This document shows positions 1 to 8,804 of a stretch of 64,000 nucleotides of DNA, piece by piece. The notes below the pieces were generated by a model that did not search any database, was not told the DNA's origin, and was given only the letters and a program-made list of their open reading frames with translations. A program made the position numbers and the translations under genes. Where the stretch lies: positions 349,655-413,654 of the forward strand of contig JAFEBP010000004.1 in assembly GCA_018242605.1 (NCBI GenBank), given 5' to 3'. Positions within the stretch are counted from its first letter, which is position 1. Each line of letters begins with the position of its first letter. The stretch comes from Planctomycetota bacterium (lineage in GTDB: Bacteria; Planctomycetota; Phycisphaerae; Phycisphaerales; UBA1924).

Positions 1-191
1 CGAAAAAGCCCGCGACCAAGCCAGCGAAGAAGGCCCCCAAGAAGAAGGCCCGTCGCGCCATGAAGCCCCGCGCGAAGGCCGCGGCGCCCGCGCCCGTCGC
101 GGCCGCACCCGCTCCGGCCCCCGCGCCCGCTCCGGAACCCGCCCCCGCGCCGGCCCCCGCGCCCATGGAAACCGCACCTCCGGCTCAGTAA
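1..191 (+). CDS. C-terminal end of a Lys/Ala/Pro-rich protein (partial)
   Basis: The frame with codons starting at position 3 is open from the window edge to a TAA at 189-191. It first gives a basic Lys/Ala/Pro stretch of about 25 residues (K, KK and KKK clusters spaced by A, P and R). It then gives an Ala-Pro repeat tail ending in METAPPAQ. The pattern resembles histone H1-like or other basic nucleic-acid-binding tails, but low-complexity tails of this kind occur on unrelated proteins. The body of the gene lies outside the window, so no function is assigned. It converges on rdgB with an 18-base gap. Confidence 0.55.
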   Translation, partial: KKPATKPAKKAPKKKARRAMKPRAKAAAPAPVAAAPAPAPAPAPEPAPAPAPAPMETAPPAQ

Positions 192-209
192 GAAACGCTT
201 CAACCAACA

Positions 210-851
210 TCACGAACGGGCCAGCAACCGCACCTTGCGTGCCATCTCCTCGGCCGCGCGAGCACGGTGGCTGGCCCGATTCTTTTCTTCGCTCGTCAGT
301 TCCGCGCCCGTCCGCTCGAACCCCGGCGCGACAAGAAAGAGCGGGTCGTACCCGAACCCGTTCGCACCCGCCGGCACCCGGGGCGGCACTCCGATGCGTC
401 CCTCGAACGTGCCCCGCGATCTCGCGATGATCTCTCCGGGCTTCGCCAGCGCCATCACGCACACGAACCGCGCCCCGCGCTGCTCCCCCGCCACACCGCT
501 CAACTGCGAGAGCACCAGCGCGTTGTTCGCCTCGTCGCGCTGCGCCCGCGTCATCCCCTCCTCGCGCCCGCCCGTGCAGTAGTGCGACGAGATGACCCCC
601 GGCCGCCCCTGGAGCGCATCCACCTCCAATCCCGAATCATCCGCGAGACACCACCGCCCGGTCTGCGCCGCGTACCCCAGCGCCTTGATCCCCGCGTTGG
701 CCTCGAATGTCGCGCCGTGCTCGTGCGGTTCGTGAAACGCTGCCCCGAGATCACCTAATCCAAGCAACTCAACCCCGGGCGCCAACCCAGAGAAGATCGC
801 CCTGATCTCCTCGACCTTGTGCGGGTTTCCTGTAGCAATGACAATCTCCAT
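210..851 (-). CDS. rdgB: RdgB/HAM1-family XTP/dITP diphosphatase
   Basis: This 213-residue protein belongs to the Ham1/RdgB family. These cytosolic enzymes hydrolyse XTP, dITP and ITP to the monophosphate and pyrophosphate, keeping deaminated purines out of DNA and RNA. Family hallmarks are visible: an N-terminal IATGNPHKVEEI substrate loop, ADDSGLEVDAL with the metal/catalytic acidic residues near position 70, the following GRPGV, and FGYDPLF near residue 165. The length is normal for the family. The C-terminus keeps the ELTSEEKNRASHRA segment that lines the nucleotide pocket. The ATG start gives the usual MxIVIATGN beginning, so it is preferred although no clear Shine-Dalgarno is seen. It is divergent from the hypothetical gene at 942 and appears monocistronic. 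Confidence 0.93.
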   Translation of the reverse strand: MEIVIATGNPHKVEEIRAIFSGLAPGVELLGLGDLGAAFHEPHEHGATFEANAGIKALGYAAQTGRWCLADDSGLEVDALQGRPGVISSHYCTGGREEGMTRAQRDEANNALVLSQLSGVAGEQRGARFVCVMALAKPGEIIARSRGTFEGRIGVPPRVPAGANGFGYDPLFLVAPGFERTGAELTSEEKNRASHRARAAEEMARKVRLLARS

Positions 852-941
852 TGTGAACCGTAGACGCTTTCACCGCGCGGAATTTCGATCCGGGAAGCAA
901 CGGCCCGTCCTCTCCCCGCGATAATCCCGCCGGAGGATTCC

Positions 942-1517
942 ATGGACCCCAACGCGGCCTACCTGCCCGCCACCATCGAAGACTTCGTCAAGGCCACGCG
1001 CTGGGGCGGCGATGCCCCGCCCCACGGCCCTGTGCTCGACGCGATGCGCCGCGCCTTTGATTTCTTCAAACGCTCCGTGCCCCGCAACGTCCTGGCCGAT
1101 CGTGCCACTCAGTTCGACATCGGCCCCAACCCCTGGGGCCTCACGCTCAGCGGCCGCGTCACACGTCTGTGCGCGTGGATGCAGGCCATCCGTTTCGAAA
1201 ACGGAGTCAACGACTGCTTCCACATTGATAAGTCCTACAAACTCGTCGCCTTCCGCGATCCCGGCGACAAGCAGTCCTACGGCAACTGGTACACCTTCAC
1301 TTCGACCGATCCACAGACCCTCGCCATCCTCAAGGGTCAGTCCCAACCCCGCTTCTTCCGAACCACCTGCGCCTTCACCTGCCTGCGCAGCACCGCCTCC
1401 GACACCTTCGCCATCTGGGGCATCCCGCAAGGCAAGCCCGCACAGTACAGCGCGGGCGGAGGCAACCAACTCTTCATCCCCAACTCGCGGAGCGTGCTGG
1501 AACTCTGGACCAAGTAA
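942..1517 (+). CDS. Hypothetical protein, 191 aa
   Basis: I do not recognise a family. The 191-residue product starts with ATG placed five bases after a clear GGAGG, so the start is well supported. No signal peptide or membrane segment is evident. The protein is mixed alpha/beta in composition and rich in aromatic residues (FKRSVPRN, WGLTLSGRVTRLCAWM, NWYTFTSTD). It has three cysteines close together in the middle-to-late part (TTCAFTCLR), which might bind a metal or form a disulfide, but that is only a guess. It lies in the 90-base divergent region with rdgB and converges on a membrane protein ending at 1534. Codon use matches the neighbours, and gene-like composition plus the strong ribosome binding site make it likely real. 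Confidence 0.7.
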   Translation: MDPNAAYLPATIEDFVKATRWGGDAPPHGPVLDAMRRAFDFFKRSVPRNVLADRATQFDIGPNPWGLTLSGRVTRLCAWMQAIRFENGVNDCFHIDKSYKLVAFRDPGDKQSYGNWYTFTSTDPQTLAILKGQSQPRFFRTTCAFTCLRSTASDTFAIWGIPQGKPAQYSAGGGNQLFIPNSRSVLELWTK

Positions 1518-1533
1518 CTCCGGCACCATCCGT

Positions 1534-3300
1534 TCACTTCGCCGTCCACTCCAGCGTGCGTGCCGGCCCGGGCGCTGCGCTCTTCACCACCGGCGGCACG
1601 AACTCCTCCACGCGCCCATCCGCCCGCTTCACCGCCAAACGATCCACCAGCACAATCCGCCCGTCCACCCCGATGCAGAACGGCACCGCTCGCTCCCACG
1701 AGATGCGCGAGCCCCCGGCCGCATCCGCGTTCCCCGCGAACGCCAACGGGTACGACACCCCTCCCGCATCCACCGCACGCACCGCCGGCGGATTCCAGAA
1801 GTCCAGTTGCGTGCAATGAACATCATTGCGCCGGTATGCCTGCTTGATCATCGCCTCGACCGTCGACTGCGAACCGGTCCACCCAAGCAGCCCGACATCA
1901 AACAGCAGCCTCCCCGTCGCCGCGGCTCGAAACTCATCCTTGAACGCCACGAACACCGCATCCTTGGGCGGGTTCGGCACCCGCGCCACCAAATCAGCCA
2001 CCTGCGCCGCGTCCGCCCGATTCCGCGCCTGGTACATTGCTTGCCACCCCACCAAAGCCACCCCGCACACCACCACCCACACCGCTACGCCCGCGCCCAC
2101 CGCTCCCCTCACCAAGGCCGCCGCCCGCCACCGCCTCGTCCGTTCGAACAACCAATCCACCGCCACCGCCAGCACCACCGCGCAGCCCAGCATCGGTACA
2201 TAGAAGCACCGCGGCGTCACCCACTGGTCCCGCACCGGCACGAACGGCAGCCACGCCAGCACCCACCACGACGCGCCGAACCCCGCCACCCACCAACGCC
2301 CCGCCCGCTCCTGGCTCGGCCGATCCAAACTGGCCCGCTCCTGCTCCTCGCCGCCGGAGCGCGCCACCCACTTCACCCACACCCCCGCCGCCAGCACCAC
2401 GAGCAACACCACCACCATCCCGCGAACGCGCCCCACCGTCTGCCAACCCAGGTTGAACGCCCCCAGTGTGTACTCTCGAAAGTGCACCGTCATGAGCCGC
2501 CAGATCTGCCCCGTGCAGAACATCACCCGGTCATGCAACTCCGCCACCGGCACGATGCTCGCCGCGCCCCCACGCCTGCCCCGCGGCACCGTCGCGAACA
2601 TCAGCGCCAAATACACGCACAACGCCCCGCCCATCACCACAACCGCCGCCCCGCTCCGCACCACCCGCGTCCGCCACGCCTGTGCTTTCGGGCACGCGCC
2701 CATGTACAGCAGCGTCAGCGCCGGCACCACCGTGGCCGGCTGCTCATACCAGCACACGCTCACGAACGCCAGCGCCGCCAGCCCCGGCAGCAATCCGTAC
2801 CCACTCCCCCGCGCGTACCGCACGAACAGCACGCACACCACCATCACCAGCCCCGCGGGGATTGAGCTCGTGATCGCCGTCGACCAGAACACCACGTCAA
2901 AGTGCAGCGGATAGAACGCGAACACCATCGCCCCCGTCGCCGCCGCGGCACGCGACCTCGTCAATCGGCGCAACAGCACCCACAGCCCCAGCGCCACGCA
3001 CGCGTGCACCGCCACGTTCAGCGCGTGCATCACCGCCATCGAGTTCCACAGCGCCGCCAACGCGTAATACAGGAACGGGAACAGCAGCGGCCGCCAGAAG
3101 TATGGCGCGCTCCGCCACGGATTCCCCGACCAGTCCGTCGCCGCCCGCACCGCGTCGCGCCCAGCGAACACGTAATCGTCGTAGTACCGCCCCAGGTCCC
3201 CCCGCAGATAGAAGAACGCCACCGCGAACAGCAACACGGGAAACACCACCGCCGCCGCTCGGCGTGCGATCGGTTGTTCGGGTTGCCACGGCGGGATCAT
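1534..3300 (-). CDS. Multipass membrane protein, GT-C (GT39-like) glycosyltransferase candidate, copy 1
   Basis: About 588 residues with roughly ten hydrophobic segments and a soluble C-terminal domain of about 150 residues. The first helix (residues about 13-31) is followed by YLRGDLGRYYDDYVF. An Asp-Asp pair in the first external loop is the usual catalytic signature of GT-C enzymes such as PMT/GT39 and ArnT, which transfer sugars from polyprenyl-phosphate donors outside the membrane. A second clue is HFDVVFWSTAITSSIPAG between helices. The assignment to GT-C is inferred from layout; no donor or acceptor can be named. The ATG at 3300 (MIPPWQ) is chosen over an upstream in-frame ATG because it gives the same N-terminal length as the divergent paralogue at 3384. 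The C-terminal domains also align (FGWTG/LGWTG, SYPL/RYPL, VPF/IPF, DGR). Confidence 0.75.
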   Translation of the reverse strand: MIPPWQPEQPIARRAAAVVFPVLLFAVAFFYLRGDLGRYYDDYVFAGRDAVRAATDWSGNPWRSAPYFWRPLLFPFLYYALAALWNSMAVMHALNVAVHACVALGLWVLLRRLTRSRAAAATGAMVFAFYPLHFDVVFWSTAITSSIPAGLVMVVCVLFVRYARGSGYGLLPGLAALAFVSVCWYEQPATVVPALTLLYMGACPKAQAWRTRVVRSGAAVVVMGGALCVYLALMFATVPRGRRGGAASIVPVAELHDRVMFCTGQIWRLMTVHFREYTLGAFNLGWQTVGRVRGMVVVLLVVLAAGVWVKWVARSGGEEQERASLDRPSQERAGRWWVAGFGASWWVLAWLPFVPVRDQWVTPRCFYVPMLGCAVVLAVAVDWLFERTRRWRAAALVRGAVGAGVAVWVVVCGVALVGWQAMYQARNRADAAQVADLVARVPNPPKDAVFVAFKDEFRAAATGRLLFDVGLLGWTGSQSTVEAMIKQAYRRNDVHCTQLDFWNPPAVRAVDAGGVSYPLAFAGNADAAGGSRISWERAVPFCIGVDGRIVLVDRLAVKRADGRVEEFVPPVVKSAAPGPARTLEWTAK

Positions 3301-3383
3301 GCGGCCCGATGATAGAGACGCTCGCGCCCACGCCCTGCCGCCCGCCCCCTCCGCGCACAAATCGCACGGGAATACGCTTGGCC

Positions 3384-5156
3384 TTGAGCTACCCGGCGCG
3401 ACACAACCTCCGCCAACACCTCGGCCTACCCGCCGCGATCTTCGCGTTCGCGCTCTGGTGGCTCGCCTTTGCCTACCTCCGCGGCGACCTGGGCCTCTAC
3501 TCGGACGACTGGGCCGCCCACGTCACCGATCCTGTCACCGGCGCCGCTCGCTGGGATTCTCCCGTCTTCCTCCGCAACTACTTCTGGAGGCCCGCCCTCC
3601 AGATCTTCCTTCATTACGCCTTCCTGCTCTGCTGGCACCAGCTCTGGGTCCTCCACCTGCTCAACGCCGTCGCCCACGGCGTCGCTGCCGCGCTGCTCTA
3701 CCGCCTCCTGCGCCGCCTCGATCTCATCCCTCACGCCGCCTTCGCCGGGGCCATGGTCTTCATGCTCCTCCCGTTCCACTATGAAGTGGTCTTCTGGACC
3801 ACCGCCATGACCACCGGTATCCCCGCCGGGCTCACCATCGCGCTCTGCCTCATCGTCGCCCGCTACGCCCGCGAGCACGTCCGAAGCCTCAAGCTCCACA
3901 TCTTCTTCGCCCTCTTCACTTTCTTCATCATGTGCTGGTACGAGCAACCCGCCGCGCTCGTCGGCGCGTTCCCGTTCCTGTACATGGCCGCCCGCCCCGC
4001 CCACGAGAAGTTCCTGCGGAGCCTCGCCCGCATCACCGCCCTCCTGGCCTCCTGCGGCGTGGGCATGGCCGTCTACGTCGCCTGCATCGTCACCACCGCC
4101 CCGCCCACTGTCCGCGGCGGCTCCCAGAGCCTCATCTCCTCACCCGCCGAGGCGATCGACCGCGTCCGCATCATCTTCAAGTCCGCCCAATGGCACTTCA
4201 CCAGCAAACTCGCCGACAGCCTCATCGGAGGCCTGCACACCGCCTGGTCACTCCTCAATAGCCCCACCGGCGCCGCCACTATCGCCTGCATCGGCATCGT
4301 CGGCGGCCTCTTCCTGAGCCGCTGGCAGCACGCCCCGGTCCCGCCCATGTCCGCGGCCGCGCCCGCCCGCCGCGCCGCGCAGGCCCGATGGCTCTGGACG
4401 CTCCTCTTCGGCGTCACCGCCTTCACCGCCGCGTGGGGGCCCATCGTCGTCATCCGCAACCAGATCATCGAGGCCCGCACCTGCTACGCCGTGGGCATCG
4501 GCCTCGCCGTCGTCGTCGCCGCCCTCGTCCACGGCCTGTTGCGCTCCACCCGCCGCTTCTACGCGTGGCCCGCGCTGCACGCCGCCGCGGGTATCTGCGT
4601 CGCCCTCGCCTCCATGCTCGCCGCCGTCTCCATGCTCGGCGCCCAAGCTTCGATGCAGAACCGCGCCCGCACCGACGCCCGCCAACTCGGCCAACTCGCC
4701 GCCGCGTTCTCGAAGGTCCCCCCGGGCACCGTCTTCGTCCCGCTCGAGGACTCCTTCGCCGCGGGCTCTTCGGGCCGCGCCTTCTTCGACCGCGTCCTCT
4801 TCGGCTGGACCGGGGCCAGTTGGAGCGCCGTGCCCGCGCTGCAGATCACGTTTCACCGCACGGACGTCTTTGCCACCGCGATCAACCCGTGGATCCCGCT
4901 GCTGATCGAAGATATTGACGCCCAAGGCTTCCGCTATCCCCTCGACCCTTTCCGCAACATGCCCGTCCATCCCAAGGGCGGCGCACAGGTCGCCTGGTCC
5001 AACACCATCCCCTTCACCATCGATCGGGCCGGCAACGTCCACATCGTCACCCGCCTGCTGATCCGAGCCAAGGACGGACGCGAGACCGTCGTCGAGCCCC
5101 CGCTCGCCAAGGCGGCCGGCGCGGGCCGCGACTTCCGTCTTGCCGCCTCACGCTGA
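3384..5156 (+). CDS. Multipass membrane protein, GT-C (GT39-like) glycosyltransferase candidate, copy 2
   Basis: This 590-residue protein is a paralogue of the gene ending at 1534 on the other strand. Shared landmarks are YLRGDLGLYSDDW after the first helix, FHYEVVFWTTAMTTGIPAG, MCWYEQPAALVGAFPFLYM, and a C-terminal soluble domain with FGWTGAS, FRYPLDPF and IPFTIDRAGN. The paired Asp after the first helix suggests a lipid-linked-sugar glycosyltransferase of GT-C fold, by inference only. A TTG at 3384 is proposed as the start because it places YLRGDLG at residue 31, exactly as in the paralogue. The upstream ATG at 3309 would add a Pro/Arg-rich stretch unlike protein and leave only 8 bases between the divergent genes. 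Both genes could share the 83-base intergenic region, and joint action in one surface-glycosylation step is plausible. Confidence 0.75.
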   Translation: MSYPARHNLRQHLGLPAAIFAFALWWLAFAYLRGDLGLYSDDWAAHVTDPVTGAARWDSPVFLRNYFWRPALQIFLHYAFLLCWHQLWVLHLLNAVAHGVAAALLYRLLRRLDLIPHAAFAGAMVFMLLPFHYEVVFWTTAMTTGIPAGLTIALCLIVARYAREHVRSLKLHIFFALFTFFIMCWYEQPAALVGAFPFLYMAARPAHEKFLRSLARITALLASCGVGMAVYVACIVTTAPPTVRGGSQSLISSPAEAIDRVRIIFKSAQWHFTSKLADSLIGGLHTAWSLLNSPTGAATIACIGIVGGLFLSRWQHAPVPPMSAAAPARRAAQARWLWTLLFGVTAFTAAWGPIVVIRNQIIEARTCYAVGIGLAVVVAALVHGLLRSTRRFYAWPALHAAAGICVALASMLAAVSMLGAQASMQNRARTDARQLGQLAAAFSKVPPGTVFVPLEDSFAAGSSGRAFFDRVLFGWTGASWSAVPALQITFHRTDVFATAINPWIPLLIEDIDAQGFRYPLDPFRNMPVHPKGGAQVAWSNTIPFTIDRAGNVHIVTRLLIRAKDGRETVVEPPLAKAAGAGRDFRLAASR

Positions 5157-5217
5157 CCAAAGATGCCCGCTCCCGGGAGACTCGCGCGGCCCCGCCGCGT
5201 GGTAGGATTGCCCACGT

Positions 5218-6636
5218 ATGCGAAGCTTCGATCTGTGCGTGATCGGTTCAGGCCCCGCCGGGCAAAAAGCCGCCATCCAGGCCGCCAAACTCGGCAAATC
5301 CGTCGCCGTCGTGGAAGCCCGCGAAGCCGTCGGCGGCGCCGCCGTGAACACCGGCACCATCCCCAGCAAAGCTCTGCGCGAGGCCATCCTCAACCTCGGC
5401 GGTTGCCCCACCATCGCCCCCACCACCGCCGATTTCATGAACGCGGCGAAGAAGTCCACCCTCGCCAATCTCTGGCTCTCCTGCGGACGCGTCATCACCG
5501 CAGAGATCGAGATGGTCCGCACCCACTTCGCCAGAAACGGCATCGCCGTCCTCCAGGGCCGCGGCCGCTTCAAGGACGCCAACACCATCGAGGTCTGCGG
5601 CGAGCATGTCAGCGAGACCATCTCCGCCGCCAACATCGTCATCGCCGTCGGCACCCATCCCACCAAGCCCTCCAACATCCCTTTCAACGACATCGATGTC
5701 CTCACTTCCGACGAGCTCATCCACCTCAAGAACCTCCCCCACTCCATCATGATCGTCGGCGGCGGCGTGATCGGCACCGAGTACGCCTCCATGCTCGCCG
5801 CGCTCGGCGTCAAGGTCACGCTCGTGGAGGGCCGCCCGCGGCTCCTGGACTTTGTCGACAGCGAGATCATCGAGGCCCTGCAGTACCAACTCCGCCAACG
5901 CGGCGTCACCCTCCGCCTGGGCGAAAAGGTCGTCAGCATCAAGCTCGTCGACGCCCCCCCCGGCGCACGCTCCGACAACCAGATCATGGCCGAGGCCCTC
6001 CTGGAAAGCGGGAAAAACCTCCGCGCCGATTGCCTCCTCTACTGCGTCGGCCGCCAGGGGGCCACCGACGGCCTGTGCCTCGAAGCCGCCGGCCTCACCG
6101 CCGACAACCGCGGCCGCATCAAGGTCAACGATCACTTCCAGACCGACAAGAGCCACATCTACGCCGTCGGAGATGTCATCGGCTTCCCCGCCCTCGCCAG
6201 CACCAGCATGGAGCAGGGCCGCGTCGCCGCCTGCCATATGTTCGGCCAGCACTGCGACGTCATCGAGAACCTTCTCCCTTACGGCATCTACGCCATCCCC
6301 GAAATCTCGATGGTCGGATGGACCGAAGAACGCCTCACCGCCGAAGGAATCCCCTACGAGGCCGGCATCGCCCAGTACAAGGAAACCGCCCGCGGCCAGC
6401 TCCTGGGCGACGAGATCGGCATGCTCAAGCTCCTCATCCACCAGGAGAGCCACGCCATCCTCGGCGTCCACATCATCGGCACCCACGCCACCGAACTCGT
6501 CCACATCGGCCAGGCCGCCATCGCCTTCAAAGCCACCGTCGAGTACTTCGTCAACGCCGTCTTCAACTACCCGACGCTCGCCGAGTGCTACAAGGTCGCC
6601 GCGCTGAACGGTCTCAACAAGCTCAAGAACATCTAA
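5218..6636 (+). CDS. sthA: Soluble NAD(P)+ transhydrogenase (SthA-like flavoprotein)
   Basis: This 472-residue flavoprotein of the pyridine nucleotide-disulfide reductase fold matches soluble transhydrogenase, which moves hydride between NADPH and NAD+ in the cytosol. It has the FAD-binding GSGPAG near residue 11, GGAAVNTGTIPSKALREA around 40-57, the NAD-binding GGGVIGTEYASML near 181, and YAVGDVIG with the FAD-contacting Asp. The dimerisation domain has FNYPTLAECYKVAALNG at the end. As in SthA, the second redox cysteine is Thr (GTIPSK) and the usual His-Pro is Tyr-Pro. Unusually the first cysteine is also missing (Ala42), so no cysteine is left at the flavin face. It lies 61 bases after the membrane protein gene on the same strand and could be cotranscribed. 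Confidence 0.88.
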   Translation: MRSFDLCVIGSGPAGQKAAIQAAKLGKSVAVVEAREAVGGAAVNTGTIPSKALREAILNLGGCPTIAPTTADFMNAAKKSTLANLWLSCGRVITAEIEMVRTHFARNGIAVLQGRGRFKDANTIEVCGEHVSETISAANIVIAVGTHPTKPSNIPFNDIDVLTSDELIHLKNLPHSIMIVGGGVIGTEYASMLAALGVKVTLVEGRPRLLDFVDSEIIEALQYQLRQRGVTLRLGEKVVSIKLVDAPPGARSDNQIMAEALLESGKNLRADCLLYCVGRQGATDGLCLEAAGLTADNRGRIKVNDHFQTDKSHIYAVGDVIGFPALASTSMEQGRVAACHMFGQHCDVIENLLPYGIYAIPEISMVGWTEERLTAEGIPYEAGIAQYKETARGQLLGDEIGMLKLLIHQESHAILGVHIIGTHATELVHIGQAAIAFKATVEYFVNAVFNYPTLAECYKVAALNGLNKLKNI

Positions 6637-6708
6637 ATCCCGCCCGCTCCGCCGCCCGATGCCGTTGACGTTAGCCGCCGGGCAAGCAAAGATACGAACT
6701 TCGAAGCT

Positions 6709-6721
6709 CATCTCCGAGATG
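6709..6721. promoter_or_regulatory. Short inverted repeat upstream of the sulfatase gene
   Basis: CATCTC-C-GAGATG is a perfect 6-bp dyad with a one-base centre, 47 bases before the sulfatase ATG and set in a wider imperfect palindrome (CTTC upstream, GAAG downstream). It could be an operator. No -35/-10 pair is convincing nearby, so this is only a candidate. Confidence 0.25.
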
Positions 6722-6768
6722 AAGTCGATTTACCAAGGTTTACAACGTCCATACCAGAGGACCATTCG

Positions 6769-8250
6769 ATGATTCAGAGTAACTTCGTGCGCTGGTCCGG
6801 GGTTCTGCTCGTCACGCTGTTCGCGGCTTCGTCGGCGCAGGCGGGAGACCGGAAACCCAACATCGTCCACATCGTCGCCGACGACCTGGGTTGGAAGGAC
6901 GCCGGCTTCAACGGATGCACGGACATCAAGACGCCGAACCTCGACAAGCTCGCCTCCGGCGGCGCGAAACTCACGCAGTTCTACGCACAGCCGATGTGCA
7001 CTCCCACTCGCGCGTGCCTCATGACAGGCCGGTATCCGTGGCGCTACGGCCTGCAGACGATGGTCATCCCCGGCACCGCCGCCTACGGCCTCGACACGAA
7101 CGAACGGCTCATTCCCGAGGTCCTCAAGGAGGCGGGGTACGCCACCGCCATCATCGGCAAATGGCATCTCGGGCACGCGGACCTGAAGTACTGGCCCAAG
7201 CAGCGGGGCTTCGACTACGCCTACGGCGCCACGATCGGAGAGCTGGATTACTACACCCACGGCGATGCCGGCGTGCTCGACTGGTTCCGCGACAACAAGC
7301 CCGTCCACGAGGAAGGCTACACGACCACGCTGCTCGGCGATGACGCGGTGAAGTACATCAACTCACAAAGTCCGGACAAGCCTTTCTACCTCTACCTCGC
7401 CTTCAACGCTCCGCACACGCCGTACCTCGCGCCCGAGGCGACGATCGCCAAGTACGCCGGCATCGCCGATCCGACCCGGCGCACGTACGCCGCGATGGTG
7501 GACTGTCTGGACGAGAACATCGGCAAGGTCCTCAGCGCGCTCGACGCAAAGGGCCTCCGCGAAAACACGCTGATCATCTTCCACAGCGACAACGGCGGCA
7601 CGCACAACGCCATGTTCGCGGGCCAGATGGCCGACGTTTCGAAGATCAAGATCCCCTGCGACAACGGCCCGTACCGCGACGGCAAGGGCTCGCTCTACGA
7701 GGGCGGCTGCCGCGTCGTGGCGTGCGCCAACTGGCCGGGACACATCCGGCCCCAGGCCGTGAACGGGATCATTCACGTGGTCGATCTCTTTCCCACGCTG
7801 ACAAACCTCGCCGGCGCTTCCACGGCCAAATGCAAGCCCCTCGACGGCCTGAACGTCTGGAGCGTCATCTCCGAGAACAAACCATCGCCGCGGACCGAGG
7901 TCATCTACAACGTCGAACCATTCCGCGGCGCCGTTCGCCAGGGGGATTGGAAGCTGATCTGGCGCACCTTGATTCCCACGAGCGTGGAGCTTTACAACAT
8001 CGCCCAGGATCCTTCCGAGAAGAACAACGTCGCCGACTCGCACACCGACATGGTCGCGGCGATGAAGGACCGCATCAACGCGCTCGGCAAGGAATGCTCA
8101 AAGGCGCTCGCGCTGGAGTTCATCGCCGGCACGGCGCTCAAGCACGGCAAGCCTCTTATCGCCGCCGAAGCCGGTCAGCCCCAGGCCCAGATCGGCGACG
8201 GCCCGTCGATCACGGACGAGGGGTTCGGCGAGACAGACCATCTTCCCTGA
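6769..8250 (+). CDS. Secreted Cys-type sulfatase (arylsulfatase family)
   Basis: This 493-residue type I sulfatase hydrolyses sulfate esters, probably on sulfated polysaccharides outside the cytoplasm. A signal peptide covers residues 1-26 (LLVTLFAASSAQA). NIVHIVADDLGW carries the metal-binding Asp pair. CTPTRACLMTGR at residues 77-88 is the C-x-P-x-R motif whose Cys77 becomes formylglycine. GKWHLGH carries the Lys and His of the active site, and HSDNGG the late metal ligands. The layout resembles arylsulfatase B/N-acetylgalactosamine-sulfatase relatives (S1 family), but the substrate cannot be read from sequence. ATG is preceded by AGAGGA at proper spacing. No sulfatase-maturing enzyme is present in the window. 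The gene appears monocistronic and converges on a thioesterase gene. Confidence 0.92.
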   Translation: MIQSNFVRWSGVLLVTLFAASSAQAGDRKPNIVHIVADDLGWKDAGFNGCTDIKTPNLDKLASGGAKLTQFYAQPMCTPTRACLMTGRYPWRYGLQTMVIPGTAAYGLDTNERLIPEVLKEAGYATAIIGKWHLGHADLKYWPKQRGFDYAYGATIGELDYYTHGDAGVLDWFRDNKPVHEEGYTTTLLGDDAVKYINSQSPDKPFYLYLAFNAPHTPYLAPEATIAKYAGIADPTRRTYAAMVDCLDENIGKVLSALDAKGLRENTLIIFHSDNGGTHNAMFAGQMADVSKIKIPCDNGPYRDGKGSLYEGGCRVVACANWPGHIRPQAVNGIIHVVDLFPTLTNLAGASTAKCKPLDGLNVWSVISENKPSPRTEVIYNVEPFRGAVRQGDWKLIWRTLIPTSVELYNIAQDPSEKNNVADSHTDMVAAMKDRINALGKECSKALALEFIAGTALKHGKPLIAAEAGQPQAQIGDGPSITDEGFGETDHLP

Positions 8251-8360
8251 CAAGGCTCCATCCGGGCTCCTTCACCGCGCTACCCCCGGCCCCGCACCAC
8301 GAATCCGAATCGCCGCGGCAGTGCACGCCTGAATCGAGCACCGTGCGTCGCCCCCCGACC

Positions 8361-8804
8361 TCACCCCCCCACGCCGTTCCTCGCCTCCACCCGCATCATC
8401 GTCGCCTGCATCACCGCCACGCACACCTGCGGCTTCGTCCCCGAGTGCGCCACCACCTCGGCGGTCGCAACGCCGATCGTCCGCCCCACCCGCACCACGC
8501 GGCCCCGCGCTACGAAGCGTTCACCCACCGCCGGCGCCAGCAGGTTGATCTTGAACTCGACGCTGAGCACCGCCGACCCCTCCGGCATCCACGTTAGACA
8601 CGCGTACCCGCACGCCGAGTCCGCGATCGTCGCGATCGCCCCGGCGTGCACGAACCCGTGCTGCTGCTGGATCGCCTCGGACCACGCCAACTCAATTTCA
8701 ACCTCACCCTCCGCCACGCGCGCCAACCGTGCCCCCGGCGTAGAAAGCAGTCGCTGACGCTGGAAGGACTCCGCGATGCGATCGTGCAATGTCGTGGTGC
8801 TCAT
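8361..8804 (-). CDS. PaaI-type hotdog-fold thioesterase
   Basis: This 147-residue protein has the single hotdog-fold layout of PaaI/YbgC-type acyl-CoA thioesterases. The signature HGFVHAGAIATIADSA supplies the N-terminal part of the active site and the central helix. It is followed by LSVEFKINLLAPAVGERFVARGR, here split in the family pattern of S-x-EFK-x-NLLAP then the V-x-RVGRT strand. The cytosolic enzyme probably works as a tetramer on an aromatic or short-chain acyl-CoA; the true substrate is unknown. The ATG at 8804 (MSTTTLHDRI) is preferred to the longer frame because upstream residues are Arg/Ala-rich and not protein-like. The gene is alone between the sulfatase (convergent) and a 271-base gap holding nothing recognisable. 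Confidence 0.85.
   Translation of the reverse strand: MSTTTLHDRIAESFQRQRLLSTPGARLARVAEGEVEIELAWSEAIQQQHGFVHAGAIATIADSACGYACLTWMPEGSAVLSVEFKINLLAPAVGERFVARGRVVRVGRTIGVATAEVVAHSGTKPQVCVAVMQATMMRVEARNGVGG

Noticed and set aside
5163..6668. A 501-codon plus-strand frame across sthA
   Set aside because: It is the +1 shadow of a clear transhydrogenase gene and is mostly Arg, Pro and His.
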